A DNA stretch of 29,817 nucleotides from Prorocentrum cordatum (GCA_963575745.1 CAUYUJ010016299.1:64001-93817); one strand, 5' to 3'. Positions 9,701 to 17,408 are shown, counted from the first letter of the stretch. Numbers and translations are program-made. The notes: generated from the sequence alone by a model not told the origin.

Positions 9701-12399
9701 GAGGGGCGGGCCGAAGAAGGAGGACTGTGTGATGAGGGGTGAGGAATGAGGGAGAGAGATCACTGAGGACTGTGAGTGGGGGAGGCCTGGCGAGTGAAAG
9801 CAGCAGCAGGACGAGGACAACAATTACTGTCCTTCTGAGGTTTCAGTTTCGCTTCCACTTTCCTTTTCCCGTCGGGCGTCATCCCTTCACTGACTGGTGG
9901 AACTCGGCCCGTGCCGCTTGCTTTCACTTTCTGCACCTCTGCTAAGTCGTCTGGTGTCATGCTTTCCACTCGAACCCATTCTTTGCCAAACAGCGCCCTC
10001 GCCTCACCCTCGATGGTCGAAGTATCAAATTCATTGCTGTAGATTGGTGCCGTTTTTTTACCTTTTGAGTTCTCATTTCGCATATACGCCATGCCTTTAT
10101 CCTTGCACCACTTCGCTGTCTTGTCCTGTGTGGCTGCCTTGTCCTTGCTCCTCTCTTTTGCTGTGGCATGCGCTGCTGGCTCCGAACTGGCTGCTGCCGA
10201 ACCTGCTGCCGCTGCTGGTGCTGCTGCTGCTGCTGCTGCTGCTGCGGCTGCTTGTGGAGCCCCGACTGCTGCGATGCCTGCTCTCCCTGGTACAGCAGCC
10301 TCTCGCCCTGCGTCCAGCCTCATCCTCTTCGCCGTCTCCTCAGGCGTTCTCTCAGGGTGCCTCGGTGACATGCCAAAGGAATATGCAGCGTCGAATCCGC
10401 TGCCCTCGATCTCGTCGAATCCATCATCACCGCCATCATCACAGGACCCGAACTTATCCTTACCATATCCAAACAGCGGCCCTGGAGCTCCAGCGGTGTG
10501 CTCATCTTCTGGTTCTGTCACAGGGGGAGTTGTACGTGTCTCCTCTGGAGGCTTTGCTTTCAGACGTTTTGTTGGATTCGGCCCTGCTTCCAAAGTCCCG
10601 CTCGATTCAGCTGGTGTCTCTTTCACTGCGGCCAAGGTCTCACTCGATTCAGCTGGTGTCTCTTCCTTTTCGGCTGCGGCTGGTTTCATGTTCGATGCTC
10701 TCTCTGCACACTTACTGTCGACCGTGCCATCATCATCATCATCTACTTTAGTGGCTGGCTTCTTCACGACTGGTGCACCCTTTGCCGACGGCCTCTTGCG
10801 AACTGTGTCATCTGTTCGGTCTTTGCGTTTTACTCCTGCTGGCTTCTTCAGAACTGAGCCCTCTTCCTCCTCCTCCTCCTTTTCCTCCTCGTCCTCTTCC
10901 TCCGCTTCTTCGTGTTCTTTCTCCTCCGCCGCCTCGTCATCTTTTTTATCCTCATCTTTGCTTTCGTCGGCATCCTTGACCTGCTCCTGCGTCTGCTTCT
11001 CCTGACCTCCATCTTTCTCCTCGCCGTCTGCTCGACCTGATGCCGTGTCTACTTCTGCTGCAGCTGGCTTCTTCATGAAAGGCCGCACCCACTTCGTATC
11101 TGGGTGCCTCTTCAGAGCATCTCGGATGTGGCACAACGCAGTGCGGAGCCTGTCAGCATGAACTTCCACCCACTCGTCAACTTCCTGCCCTACCCCGTAG
11201 CGACACGTTATGCGAGGATTTGGGAGGACGGGATGGAGCAGGAGGCAGGTTAAGGAGGGCGAGGGGGATTGAGGATGAGGGGTGGATGAAGAGGGGAATG
11301 CAGACGGGTGGAACTACTTGCAACACCACCAGGCAAGTGCGCATGCATGACCCCTGCCCCACCGTGCTAGATAGCTTGCCCAAGCCGCCAGTCTTCTTCA
11401 GGGAGTGCACCAGCCGCAGCGCATTCCTCCACACATCGATCTGCACCTTTTCGCCCTCGACGATCTCACGGAGCTTCTTCGGCATGGGCTCGTGCTGCCC
11501 GCCCGAGGGGTTGCGGTGCCGACGACGACGGCGACGATATGACGAGCAGGGTGCTATCAACCGCTGACGCAACACGATCCTCCTCTTCCTCCTCCTCTTT
11601 ACTCAGGATGTGTTCCCCGACGATCCCAGCATTCTCTTTCGTGTGTCGCATCCCCCCTCTCTCTCTCTCTTTGTGTTTCTTTGTTGTTTGTCTATCTCTA
11701 TATATATGTACATTTATGGCCCACTGGTTTCCTTCCTGTCTCGCATCTCGTGCATCCTGTTGTTCCTCCTCATCTTCATCTCCCGCTCCGTTCCCAATGC
11801 CCTCATCTCCTCGATCCTCATTTCTTCATCTCTTTCTCTGCTGTCGCCTCCTCGTTTGTATCCCCCCCTATCCCTCCTGCTTCTCCTGCTCCTCCTCCTC
11901 CTCCTCCCCCTCCTCCTCCTCCTCCTCCTCCTCCTCCTCCTCCTCCTCCTCCTCCTCCTCCTCCCCCTCTTCCTCCTTCTCCGTCAACCTCCGCCTCCAC
12001 CCCTCCTTGCCCTCGCCACTGCTACCCCGCTCCCCTCCTCAGCCAGTCTTTCTGTGATCACCTCGGCCTGCCTCATGCCCCTGGGGTGCTGGAAGAAAAC
12101 GGGGTTGTCCACAAACTCGAGGAGCGCCTCGGGGAGGATGGGGGAGAACAACATCAGAAGAGCTGCTGGAGAACCAGGGCTGTGAGCGGAGAACAGATCT
12201 GAGTGGGGGGGCGAGGGATGCACGGGCGAGGATGGCAACGTTCCGAATTTGAATGGGCGCTGCAAGGGTCGGACGATGGGCGGGGGGGGCGGGGGGAGGG
12301 GGCCGCCTTGGCGAGCACGACGGGCTTGACTGTGGACTCGTCCTCCTCGTCGCCATCTGTGGCGTCTGGGCCCTGCGGCCCATCTGCGGGGCTTGCCAT
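3385..12399 (-). CDS. Multi-exon KKPA-motif protein gene, dinoflagellate-type family
   Basis: Gene-level call; exons are listed separately. Proposed order: 12399-12307, 12127-12062, 11494-11380, 11189-9832, 9543-9357, 9041-8967, one or more unresolved around 8.5-7.4 kb, 7217(gap)-7045, 6942-6826, 6158-~5911, ~5076-4971, ~4710-4426, 4294-4103, 3961-3786, 3472-3385. Reading phase carries across most placed junctions, which chance ORFs would not give. From memory, several blocks (a GDWCRW-type segment after an FRKEWA segment, a PEWKWL segment, and a DPDGLCTLRDEL segment) recur together in predicted multicopy proteins of dinoflagellates. Function unknown. The protein is basic/acidic low-complexity in the middle and helical elsewhere. 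The 5' end may be at ATG 12399. The 3' end is not located, and it may have more exons left of 3385. Confidence 0.55.
3786..3961 (-). CDS. KKPA gene, HPDDWAKS exon
   Basis: 176 bases: VHPDDWAKSLQKKVDEAMGS, RTDFFVRMCIETPSNLKKDI, KAKDLIHEYTLIVERIAG, ending in phase 2. Acceptor GAGGGAG|GTG, donor GC (GGGGA|GCTGGC); the split Glu codon is completed by the G opening the next exon. Confidence 0.65.
4017..4066. repeat. Hexanucleotide repeat (GTCGCC / GCCATC)
   Basis: About eight hexamers, GTCGCC shifting to GCCATC. It lies in the intron between the PEWKWL exon and the next exon, close to a C14 run at 4087-4100. Confidence 0.85.
4103..4294 (-). CDS. KKPA gene, PEWKWL exon
   Basis: 64 codons: AEGQRPDDGKEAAEEQKMKK, AELARIKAAETKAKTVLTTY, QTATNCATTFLSAMDTMPEW, KWLK. 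Acceptor GAACAG|G, donor GT (CTGAAG|GTGGGG), phase 0. A charged coiled-coil-like half is followed by the MPEWKWL block that I recall as a family signature in dinoflagellate predicted proteins. Confidence 0.65.
4426..4710 (-). CDS. KKPA gene, Ala/Ser/Gly linker exon with 27-bp repeats
   Basis: NSTGPLQKQDRKRQRGDSSG leads into a repeated nine-residue EAAPAASSG unit (27-bp DNA unit, several copies, some shortened), ending ETAAPKRKGNAKRK. The donor is GT (CGCAAG|GTACGA). The repeat keeps frame, as expected for a tolerated disordered linker flanked by basic patches. The start is a guess (CCCCGAG|A). Confidence 0.5.
4763..4870. repeat. GAG/GGGGA purine tract
   Basis: Purine-only plus strand, GAGGAGGAAGAAG to GGGGAGGGGGAGGGG. 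Intronic in the proposed gene. Confidence 0.85.
4971..5076 (-). CDS. Possible KKPA-gene exon
   Basis: Minus strand reads VHGVGAGTRSWAKRGLDAQA then LEVALLEQAEERRGQ between acceptor TTCAG|GTCC and donor CAAT|GTAAGG. It is wedged between GAG/CTC tracts. Phase toward the next exon does not match with the acceptor I chose, so one boundary is wrong or this is not an exon. Confidence 0.35.
5089..5318. repeat. GGA/GAG trinucleotide tract
   Basis: Near-continuous GAG; 5229-5300 is an almost pure (GGA)n run. It encodes poly-Glu/Gly/Arg in plus frames and poly-Pro/Ser/Leu in minus frames, none credible. Confidence 0.9.
5330..5840. repeat. GAT/GCT trinucleotide tract (~500 bp)
   Basis: Degenerate (GATGATGCT)n array about 500 bases long. 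Interruptions stay in triplet register, so all frames on both strands remain open for long stretches and give poly-Met/Leu, poly-Asp/Ala, poly-Ile/Ser or poly-His/Gln translations. It lies in an intron of the minus-strand gene. Confidence 0.9.
5911..6158 (-). CDS. KKPA gene, GGDWCRW exon
   Basis: Starts EEGGYDDPSNIVAAQNYVES after acceptor GGGCAG|G, continuing CIKMGGDWCRWDAMAKRMRY, LYLEVGKREEMERAWTQY, AELAPAESLEVVIGE. It joins the FRKEWA exon in phase 0 over a GT-AG intron that contains the GA and GAG tracts. The donor is uncertain: GC after VVIGE, or one near SQSGRA. The MGGDWCRWDxM..R..YLYLE pattern is the most family-diagnostic piece of this gene. Confidence 0.65.
6290..6386. repeat. GAG trinucleotide tract
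   Basis: (AGG)n with few interruptions, intronic. Confidence 0.9.
6575..6757. repeat. GA dinucleotide tract
   Basis: Several (GA)n runs, the longest at about 6636-6679 and 6703-6756, within the intron between the FRKEWA and GGDWCRW exons. Confidence 0.92.
6826..6942 (-). CDS. KKPA gene, FRKEWA exon
   Basis: 39 codons: ALAAVGNGVQAKAQFRKEWA, EKKLKKVKGQFSKTDCYRK. Acceptor CACCGCAG|G, donor GT (CGCAAA|GTGGGA), phase 0 at both ends. From memory, an F-R-x-E-W-A-x-K-K block preceding a G-G-x-W segment is a recurring feature of dinoflagellate predicted proteins. Confidence 0.65.
7045..7217 (-). CDS. KKPA gene, exon abutting the gap
   Basis: From the gap the minus strand reads ELKKHAAQQMAGADHGLIKQ, LEEAIKNGVKTRTPVSQQF, ERAVKADPELAKAPMVKH. 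It then meets a GT donor (AAACAT|GTTAGT). A stop follows shortly if unspliced, supporting the donor. The 5' end is in the gap. Helical, charged, no domain recognised. Phase 0 at the donor matches the next exon. Confidence 0.6.
7218..7317. other. 100-base assembly gap
   Basis: Exactly 100 N, the conventional scaffold gap of unknown true size. It interrupts the KKPA gene between the acidic exon(s) at 7.4-7.75 kb and the exon ending at 7045. Confidence 0.99.
7500..7765 (-). CDS. Probable KKPA-gene exon(s), Ser/Asp/Glu-rich
   Basis: An open frame reads MSFSSGVGSGNLPPTGDTAF from 7755, then VAFRGRGRKMDGDGNFQGVF, GDYGGDEQVAEAMRLSASQ, and an acidic ELHDSEDEDSMG tail. Composition is protein-like rather than repeat-derived. 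The start may be ATG 7755 or an acceptor just upstream (ACAAG|GTC or GTCAG|G). The end could be a GA donor after DSEDE or a GT donor after ATGGG. A further piece, ESDESDSSL, begins after CCTAG at 7431 and runs toward the sequence gap. Confidence 0.45.
7844..7960. repeat. GGTGGA / GAGGAG purine-rich tract
   Basis: GTGGAGGTGGATGTGGAGGTGG grading into GGAGGAGGAGG. Low complexity. Confidence 0.75.
8017..8160. repeat. ACATCGTCTCTAGG minisatellite
   Basis: Irregular tandem array built from GACATCGTCTCTAGGACATCG-like pieces, with GACGATCGG(A/G)TGGA interludes; about five copies of CTCTAGGAC. Units vary in length through internal deletions. It lies in an intergenic or intronic stretch. Confidence 0.75.
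8255..8375. mobile_element. MITE-like element, copy 2 (121 bp)
   Basis: Perfect 12-bp terminal inverted repeats, TCGCTCGGACGT (8255-8266) and ACGTCCGAGCGA (8364-8375), enclose a ~97-bp core alignable to copy 1. Shared interior blocks are TTCGGTTTCGTG, a T-run, GATGATCCAGG and CGAGAAAAA. No coding capacity. Flanks of the two copies differ, so this is a dispersed element rather than part of a larger duplication. Confidence 0.75.
8967..9041 (-). CDS. KKPA gene, exon 6
   Basis: 75 bases: KVDPDGLCTLRDELIEKC followed by VPADAP. The acceptor is TGGCAG|GC, whose two bases plus the A of exon 5 form a Ser codon. The donor is GT (CCTG|GTGGGA), phase 1. From memory, a short 'G-x-(V/L)-x-RDxL' segment of this kind is typical of the dinoflagellate family. 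Confidence 0.55.
9110..9350. repeat. CT-rich tract and CTTCAT decamers
   Basis: (CT)n at 9143-9162 and further CTCT-rich sequence, followed by CTTCATCGCA / CTTCATTGCA decamers at 9311-9350 directly downstream of the exon 5 donor. The decamers resemble the 3017-3175 array. Confidence 0.7.
9357..9543 (-). CDS. KKPA gene, exon 5
   Basis: 187 bases: GRNDIYVLQEKVDAPGEKWK, then QICQITIRDKVTEELAEKII, VDVCKQYCEGHALGAMQGG, ending in phase 1. The acceptor is CCCCGAG|GGCAGG and the donor GC (GAGA|GCAGCG). Protein-like sequence with helix-forming periodicity, clearly distinct from the flanking repeats. Confidence 0.65.
9832..11189 (-). CDS. KKPA gene, long exon 4 (low-complexity core)
   Basis: About 452 codons in one frame. 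It starts QEVDEWVEVHADRLRTAL and continues through RHPDTKWVRPFMKKPAA into a low-complexity core. The core has a Glu/Asp/Lys-rich stretch, then repeated basic-Ala/Pro motifs (VLKKPAGVKRK, VRKRPSAKG, VVKKPATKV), and a TPAESS(E/G)TL direct repeat. A poly-Ala block follows near the middle. The C-terminal part is ordered: KWCKDKGMAYMRNEN, APIYSNEFDTS, ARALFGKEWVRVESMTPDDL. KKPA-type motifs resemble tails of H1-like and other nucleic-acid-associated basic proteins; a nuclear role is only an inference. Two bases at the start complete the glycine codon begun in exon 3. The donor is GA (CAGAAG|GACAGT). This is the largest coding block in the window. Confidence 0.7.
11380..11494 (-). CDS. KKPA gene, exon 3
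   Basis: 115 bases: HEPMPKKLREIVEGEKVQID, then VWRNALRLVHSLKKTGGL, ending in phase 1. The acceptor is GGGCAG|C. The donor is GC (CTTGG|GCAAGC); the nearest GT alternatives would alter the frame. Amphipathic helix-like composition; no known domain. Confidence 0.6.
11575..12010. repeat. CTC trinucleotide-rich intron
   Basis: Pyrimidine-rich plus strand, with a nearly pure (CTC)n block at about 11888-11965. It lies between exons 2 and 3 of the minus gene and appears as (GAG)n on the coding strand. Confidence 0.85.
12062..12127 (-). CDS. KKPA gene, exon 2
   Basis: 22 codons, ALLEFVDNPVFF to RGMRQAE. The acceptor is CCCCGAG|G and the donor GCCGAG|GTGATC. Phase 0 at both ends. An alternative longer version reads on through ITERLAEE to a GA donor. 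Confidence 0.5.
12307..12399 (-). CDS. KKPA gene, candidate first exon
   Basis: 31 codons from ATG 12399: MASPADGPQGP, then an acidic TDGDEEDES stretch, ending PVVLAK. The donor is GC (CCAAG|GC). The eight bases immediately before the ATG, GGCTCAAG, equal the 3' end of the dinoflagellate spliced leader. Phase 0 at the end fits the next exon. Confidence 0.5.
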
Positions 12400-12489
12400 C
12401 TTGAGCCCGCCGATGCTGGCGCGCAAGCAAGGGGCAGGCCGAGAGTTCAAGGGAGGGACGGCCCATGAATGGTAAACATGATGACAGAC

Positions 12490-12740
12490 GAGGCGGGGAT
12501 GCATATGTATATATGTATATATATACATATGCATTTATATATACACATTTCCATACATGGATTTCCAGACATGCACATATGGCATGCACACATGGAGTTC
12601 CATACATATACATATATATATATATATGTATATGTATATATCTATATACATATATATATATATGCATTGTATTCATATATATATATATATACACACTATA
12701 TATCGGCACGTGCCGAATCATAATTATGTATACATATGTT
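12490..12740. repeat. TATATA / CATATG tract
   Basis: About 250 bases of ATATAT, CATATG, TGTATA and GTATAC, rich in short palindromes. It lies just upstream of the candidate first exon of the minus gene. Whether it acts in transcription cannot be told; dinoflagellates generally lack canonical TATA promoters. Confidence 0.85.
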
Positions 12741-12755
12741 TATATGCATTTTTTC

Positions 12756-12864
12756 CCGGAACCAAAATATAACTCCGGAACCATTCTGTGTAACAATATC
12801 GATCCGGAACCAAAATTCGCTCTTACATGAAGAACGAACATGTCCGGAACCACTTCGTGGTTCC
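12756..12864. repeat. Iterated CCGGAACCA motif with terminal hairpin
   Basis: CCGGAACCA occurs at 12756, 12775, 12804 and 12844. The last copy overlaps a perfect hairpin: GGAACCAC (12846-12853), loop TTC, GTGGTTCC (12857-12864). Confidence 0.7.
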
Positions 12865-12876
12865 CAAGGACCTCTG

Positions 12877-13990
12877 GGGGGGTCGTGCCACGGCGCACCG
12901 CCAACCCCCCCCCCAACCCACCCCCCACTCCCACCCTCCCACTCCCACAGGGGGGGGGGGAGCCCAGGTAGACGCAGTGCGGCATGCACGAACCCCCCCG
13001 GTAAAGCGACAGGGGAGGACCCAATGCGGCCTGCACGAACCCCCCCGGTAAAGCGGCAAGGGGGGGGTGTTCTAAGCCGCTGGCGGCACCCGGTGCGGGC
13101 TGCACAAACCCCCCCGGTAGTGCACGAAACCCCCCGGTAGTGCTAGTGCTGGAGGGGGAGGTTCGTGCCACGGCGCACCGCCAACCCCCCCCCAACCCAC
13201 CCCCCACTCCCCCCCCCCCACTCCCACAGGGGGGGGGGGGGGAGCCCAGGTAGACGCAGTGCGGCCTGCACGAAACCCCCCGGTAAAGCGACAGGGGAGG
13301 ACCCAATGCGGCCTGCACGAACCCCCCCCGGTAAAGCGGCAAGGGGGTGGTGTTCTAAGCCGCTGGCGGCACCCGGTGCGGGCTGCACGAAACCCCCCTA
13401 GTGCAACGAAACCCCCCCCGGTAGTGCTGGGGGGGGGGTCGTGCCACGGGCACCGCCCACCCCCCCACTCCCACAGGGGGGGGGGGAGCCCAGGTAGACG
13501 CAGTGCGGCCTGCACGAACCCCCCCGGTAAAGCGACAGGGGAGGAGCCAATGCGGCCTGCACGAACCCCCCGGTAAAGCGGCAAAGGGGGGGTGTTCTAA
13601 GCCGCTGGCGGCACCCAGTGCGGGCTGCACGAAACCTCCCGGTAGTGCACGAAACCCCCCGGTAGTGCTGGGGGGGGGTTCGTGCCACGGCGCACCGCCA
13701 ACCCCCCCCCCCAACCCACCCCCCACTCCAACCCCCCCCACACCCACAGGGGGGGGGGGGGGGAGCCCAGGTAGACGCAGTGCGGCCTGCACGACCCCCC
13801 CCGGTAAAGCGACAGGGGAGGACCCAATGCGGCCTGCACGAACCCCCCCGGTAAAGCGGCAAGGGGGGGGTGTTCTAAGCCGCTGGCGGCACCCGGTGCG
13901 GGCTGCACGAACCCCCCCGGTAAAGCGGCAAGGGGGGGGTGTTCTAAGCCGTTGGCGGCACCCGGTGCGGGTGTGGGCACCCGGTGCGGG
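12877..13990. repeat. G/C-run tandem repeat (four ~240-280 bp units)
   Basis: Units start at the landmark CGTGCCACGG at 12884, 13164, 13440 and 13681. Each carries C-runs, a G-run of about 10-15, GTAGACGCAGTGCGGC, two or more CCCCCCGGTAAAGCG sub-repeats, and TTCTAAGCCGCTGGCGGCACC. Homopolymer lengths vary between units. ORFs through the block are frame-shifted versions of one another and are not genes. Confidence 0.9.
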
Positions 13991-14117
13991 TGTGGGGGGG
14001 GTGGGAGTGGGGGCTGGGTTGGGGGAGGGCAGGGGGGCGGTTGGGAAGGGTGGCTCCCTGTCGAAGTGTGGCGTGTGCTCGCCTTGTGTTCTCTATTCGC
14101 GTCTGCTCGCCTTTGTT

Positions 14118-14245
14118 TCGCCTTCCTCCTCTTCTTCCTCCTCCTCCTCCTCTCCTCCTCCTGCTCCTCCTGCTCCTCCTCCTCTTCCTCCTCCTCCTCC
14201 TCCTCCTCTCCTCCTCCTCCTCCTCGTCCTCCTCCTCCTCGTCCT
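14118..14245. repeat. CTC/CCTCCT tract
   Basis: Pyrimidine trinucleotide tract following the G/C-run repeats. Confidence 0.9.
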
Positions 14246-14429
14246 TTGTAATGCAGATTGGGGCCACAAGCATGCGAGTTGCGCCGCAGCCTCTCGTATT
14301 GTGGCCACGAGCCCAGCAGTGCGAACAACAGGAATGCCAGTTCCTCCTCCTGCTCAGTCCTGGTAAGATTCGCGCGTCGGGGCTGGGGTTCGCGCGTGCC
14401 GGGAGCGCGCCGCTTACGGAGGGGTTGCG

Positions 14430-14570
14430 TCCTTACCGGGGGGTTTCGTGCAGCCTACCAGAGGAGGTCGTGTTTACCGGGGGGTTTCGTGCAGGCTCGC
14501 ACCGGGAATGGCGCCAGCTCGAAACCCCCCAGGAGAGATTACCGGGGGGGGGGGTCGCTCCGCACCGGGC
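14430..14570. repeat. Inverted fragments of the G/C-run repeat
   Basis: Three copies of TTACCGGGGGG(TTTCGTGCA), the reverse complement of the sub-repeat in the 12.9-13.9 kb array. The two blocks form an interrupted inverted repeat with a spacer of about 0.5 kb. Confidence 0.75.
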
Positions 14571-14937
14571 ACCGCCGACATATATACATCTACATATTCC
14601 CTTTTCTGTATTTTTATAATTCCGGGGGTGCTGAAATCCCCCCCCCGAAACGGGACCCCCCGGACTCGTGCCACGGGGGCGGGCGAAAATCCTTTCCAAG
14701 GCGTGCACGCAGGCGGGCGGCAATGCCAAATCGGTCGGCGCAAGCCCACAGAGACACCCAAGACAGTCCAGGATAGCACCCGGGTAGCCTTGAAGACCCT
14801 CCGCGAGAGCCCCGAGACCGTTCTCAAAGGGGGCCCGAGAGAACAAAATCATTGAATTTCAATTAGTTTTCAATGTTTTTAGCGTCCTCGTTTTTTCGGG
14901 TTTCCGACGCTCCCGGACCGCCCAAGAAGCTCCCAAA
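14571..14937. other. No recognised gene
   Basis: GC-rich sequence with short AT-rich patches (14579-14625, 14848-14885). No domain or exon recognised. Confidence 0.4.
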
Positions 14938-15066
14938 ACCTCCTCCTCCTCCTCCTCGTCCTCCTCCTCCTCCTCCTCGTCCTCCTCCTCCTCCTCCTCT
15001 TTATCCTCTTCTTCCTCCTCCTCCTCCTCCTCCTCCTCCTCCTCCTCCGCCTCCTCATCCGCTCCT
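14938..15066. repeat. CTC trinucleotide tract
   Basis: (CCT)n with GTC interruptions. Confidence 0.9.
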
Positions 15067-16340
15067 CCGTAAATGGAGCAAGCGAGCGCTGCTCAAGCGG
15101 ATGCAGGAGGGCGCAACGGCTCCACAACAGCAACCGTCAGACCGCTCCACAAGGGTCCGGGAGAACCCCCGCGAACCCACTCGAAGGGTTTCAGCGCCCC
15201 AAGGCGGCCCAGCGGCCCTCAAAAGGGGGTCCCGACGGCTCATAAGAGCCAAGCCGACCAACACCCTGCCCGTCAAACCCGCCGCCCTCGAAATCGCACC
15301 ACTCCGCCGCCCCGCGCCCCCTTCATCTGATATTCCCTGAAGAATAGCCGCATTATGCTCAACGAAATTTTCCGGAAATTCGGTTGCGAACCCGGTATTC
15401 CAGCTGTTTCCCGCGCGGCCCCCACTCATATGCGCCATTCCATGCGCCCGCGGCCTCCAACTCGCAGTTTTGGCCCGTCCCAGGTTGATTGCCCCCCTTT
15501 CTGCTCTTCCTGCGCTTCTCCGAAGTACGAACCAGCGGACCGCGGCTAAAATGGAAAAAAGGATGGCGCCACGGGCCAACCATTCCAAAGCTTCAAGGAA
15601 CAAGGTGCATGGCGGGAAGCGCCAATGCAGCCTTGTATGTGTGTGTATATGTATAAATATGCGTGCGACTGTATATCCAGTTTGCCTCGGGCTTTGGGCG
15701 CTCCTTCTCCAAACATCCTAGACACAATGGGTATGCACACACATCTTGCCCGTGCTTCCGGGGCGTCCTGCGTGAGCCTCCCAGGGTTCGAAAACGTTGG
15801 ACGCGATCGGCTTCCGAAGAGCGAAGCCCTGAGTAGGTGCGCCGTGCCAGGCGCCCAGGGCCCATCTGGCCCAAGCCCAAGACAACCCCCGAAACCTCCC
15901 AGGAGTCAGTGCTGCCCACAGCTAGGTAGTTCTGGAGGGCCCCAATCGGCGCATCGGGTCCGACGAGCGCCCATGGGACGCAGGTGTGTGTCCGAGCCGA
16001 ACATGTAGTACGAGTATATTCTAGGATATCGTTACCCAGGCAGCTTGGCCAGAAAGCGCCCGCCACGAGCATGTACTGCAAGACTTCTGAGCGCGCGCGT
16101 CGCCCCTGGGAGGCCGACGCACACATAGTACAAGTATGGTGAGGGTGACGCCGAGCCGATATTCTGATCCAAAGCCCTGACCGACGACCTTCCGAAAAAC
16201 TATGCAAGACATGTATCCAGGGCGAGTCGGCCTGTGTGGGGGCCTTCTGGCCTCGCGCCTCTCCTGGCTCCTGGTCTGGTCGGAGACCACCCTGGCCTCT
16301 GCGATGGGCGCGGCTGGTAAGTCCCAGCGGCGGGCGTAGG
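15067..16340. other. No recognised gene
   Basis: GC-rich sequence with ORFs on both strands, the longest about 180-250 codons on the minus strand. They show no domain, hydrophobic core pattern or family resemblance that I can name. A short GT/TATA-rich patch is at 15636-15680. If IFT172 continues leftwards, this would be intron. Confidence 0.4.
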
Positions 16341-16556
16341 GTCATGCCAGAGCGCCAGGTCGGGTGTTGCTAAAGGTGTCCCCGGCCCAAGGTGGCCCCG
16401 GGATGCCAGGGGAGGCCCAGGTGGCCTCCAGAACACCCCTCACGAGGCCCAGAGGGCCCCAGGAGCCCCAAAATGGCGCAAAAAGCTGGGGACACCCTGG
16501 GCCAGGATCACTTCTAGCAACACCCGACATGGGCGCCTGGCTCGGCACCTCCTCTG
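16341..16556. mobile_element. Foldback / MITE-like element with ~60-bp inverted arms
   Basis: The left arm, about 16341-16401, reads GTCGGGTGTTGCTAAAGGTG and then a GGCCCAAGG-like stretch. The reverse complement of the right arm, about 16489-16556, reads GTCGGGTGTTGCTAGAAGTG and then GGCCCAGGG. The arms align at roughly three-quarters identity around an ~90-base loop. No ORF of note. Target duplication not resolved. Confidence 0.6.
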
Positions 16557-16619
16557 GGTAAGGGCGAAGGGAATAGAACACGACCTTGACTGGGGGTCCG
16601 TTCCGCCTGCGGGGGGATG

Positions 16620-17240
16620 AAGGATGAGAAAGGATGAGGACGAAGACGAACAGCAGCAGCAGAAGCCGGAGCAGAAGGAACGGGAGGAGCAGGAGGATCT
16701 GGGGAAGGTGGAGGAGGGGAAAGGAGGGGGCAACAACGATGAAGAAAGACTCGGATCCAGAAAAGGCCCACGTTGGGGCGAGAGCGCCGCTCTGAACGCT
16801 GGGCGTAAAGCGCCGATCCTAAAATGGGGCCAACGCTGCAGCGGCAGCACCAGTATCAGAGACGCCAAAGAACGATCCGACTTTAAAACATATGACATAC
16901 CAAATTTGAGATCCTGTGTGTAAAAACAGACTACGCGGAGGGGGGCGGGCCCCTCTCCGGCCATTTCGGGGGAGAGAGGAGGGAACTGTGGAGGGAACGG
17001 GGACAGGGAGAGACGGAGAGGGAGGGGAAGCGGGAGGGAGGGGAGGCGAGAGAACGGAGAGGGACGCGGAGGGAACGGGGAGGGAGGGAGAGAGAGAGAG
17101 GGGGTCAGGCCACGACGGCGCAAGAGGAGAGGGACGAGGGAGGAATGGGGAGGGGGTGTCCAGGGAGGGGACGGGGAGGGGAAGGGGAGGGGAGGTAGGG
17201 AATGGGGGGGGGGGAAAGGGGGGGAGGGAAGGGGGAGCGG
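16620..17240. repeat. Purine-rich GA/GGGGA tracts
   Basis: GAGGA-rich at 16620-16740 and GGGGAGGG/GAGAGAG-rich at 16930-17240, separated by ~190 bases of ordinary sequence. Plus-strand ORFs here are Gly/Glu/Arg low complexity. Confidence 0.75.
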
Positions 17241-17307
17241 ACAAGACAGAAATGCAAAAGTGATACGTGGTAAGCAAAGGAGGAGGGGCAGAACGGGGGC
17301 GGGGAAG

Positions 17308-17308
<1 letters not shown>

Positions 17309-17356
<48 letters not shown>

Positions 17357-17408
17357 GCAACAACAGCAACAACAACAACAGCAACAACAACAACAACAAC
17401 AACAACAA

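Noticed and set aside
12740-14366. Many 70-290 codon Pro/Gly/Ala-rich ORFs on both strands
   Set aside because: They are frame-shifted translations of the four G/C-run tandem units; lengths depend on homopolymer counts.
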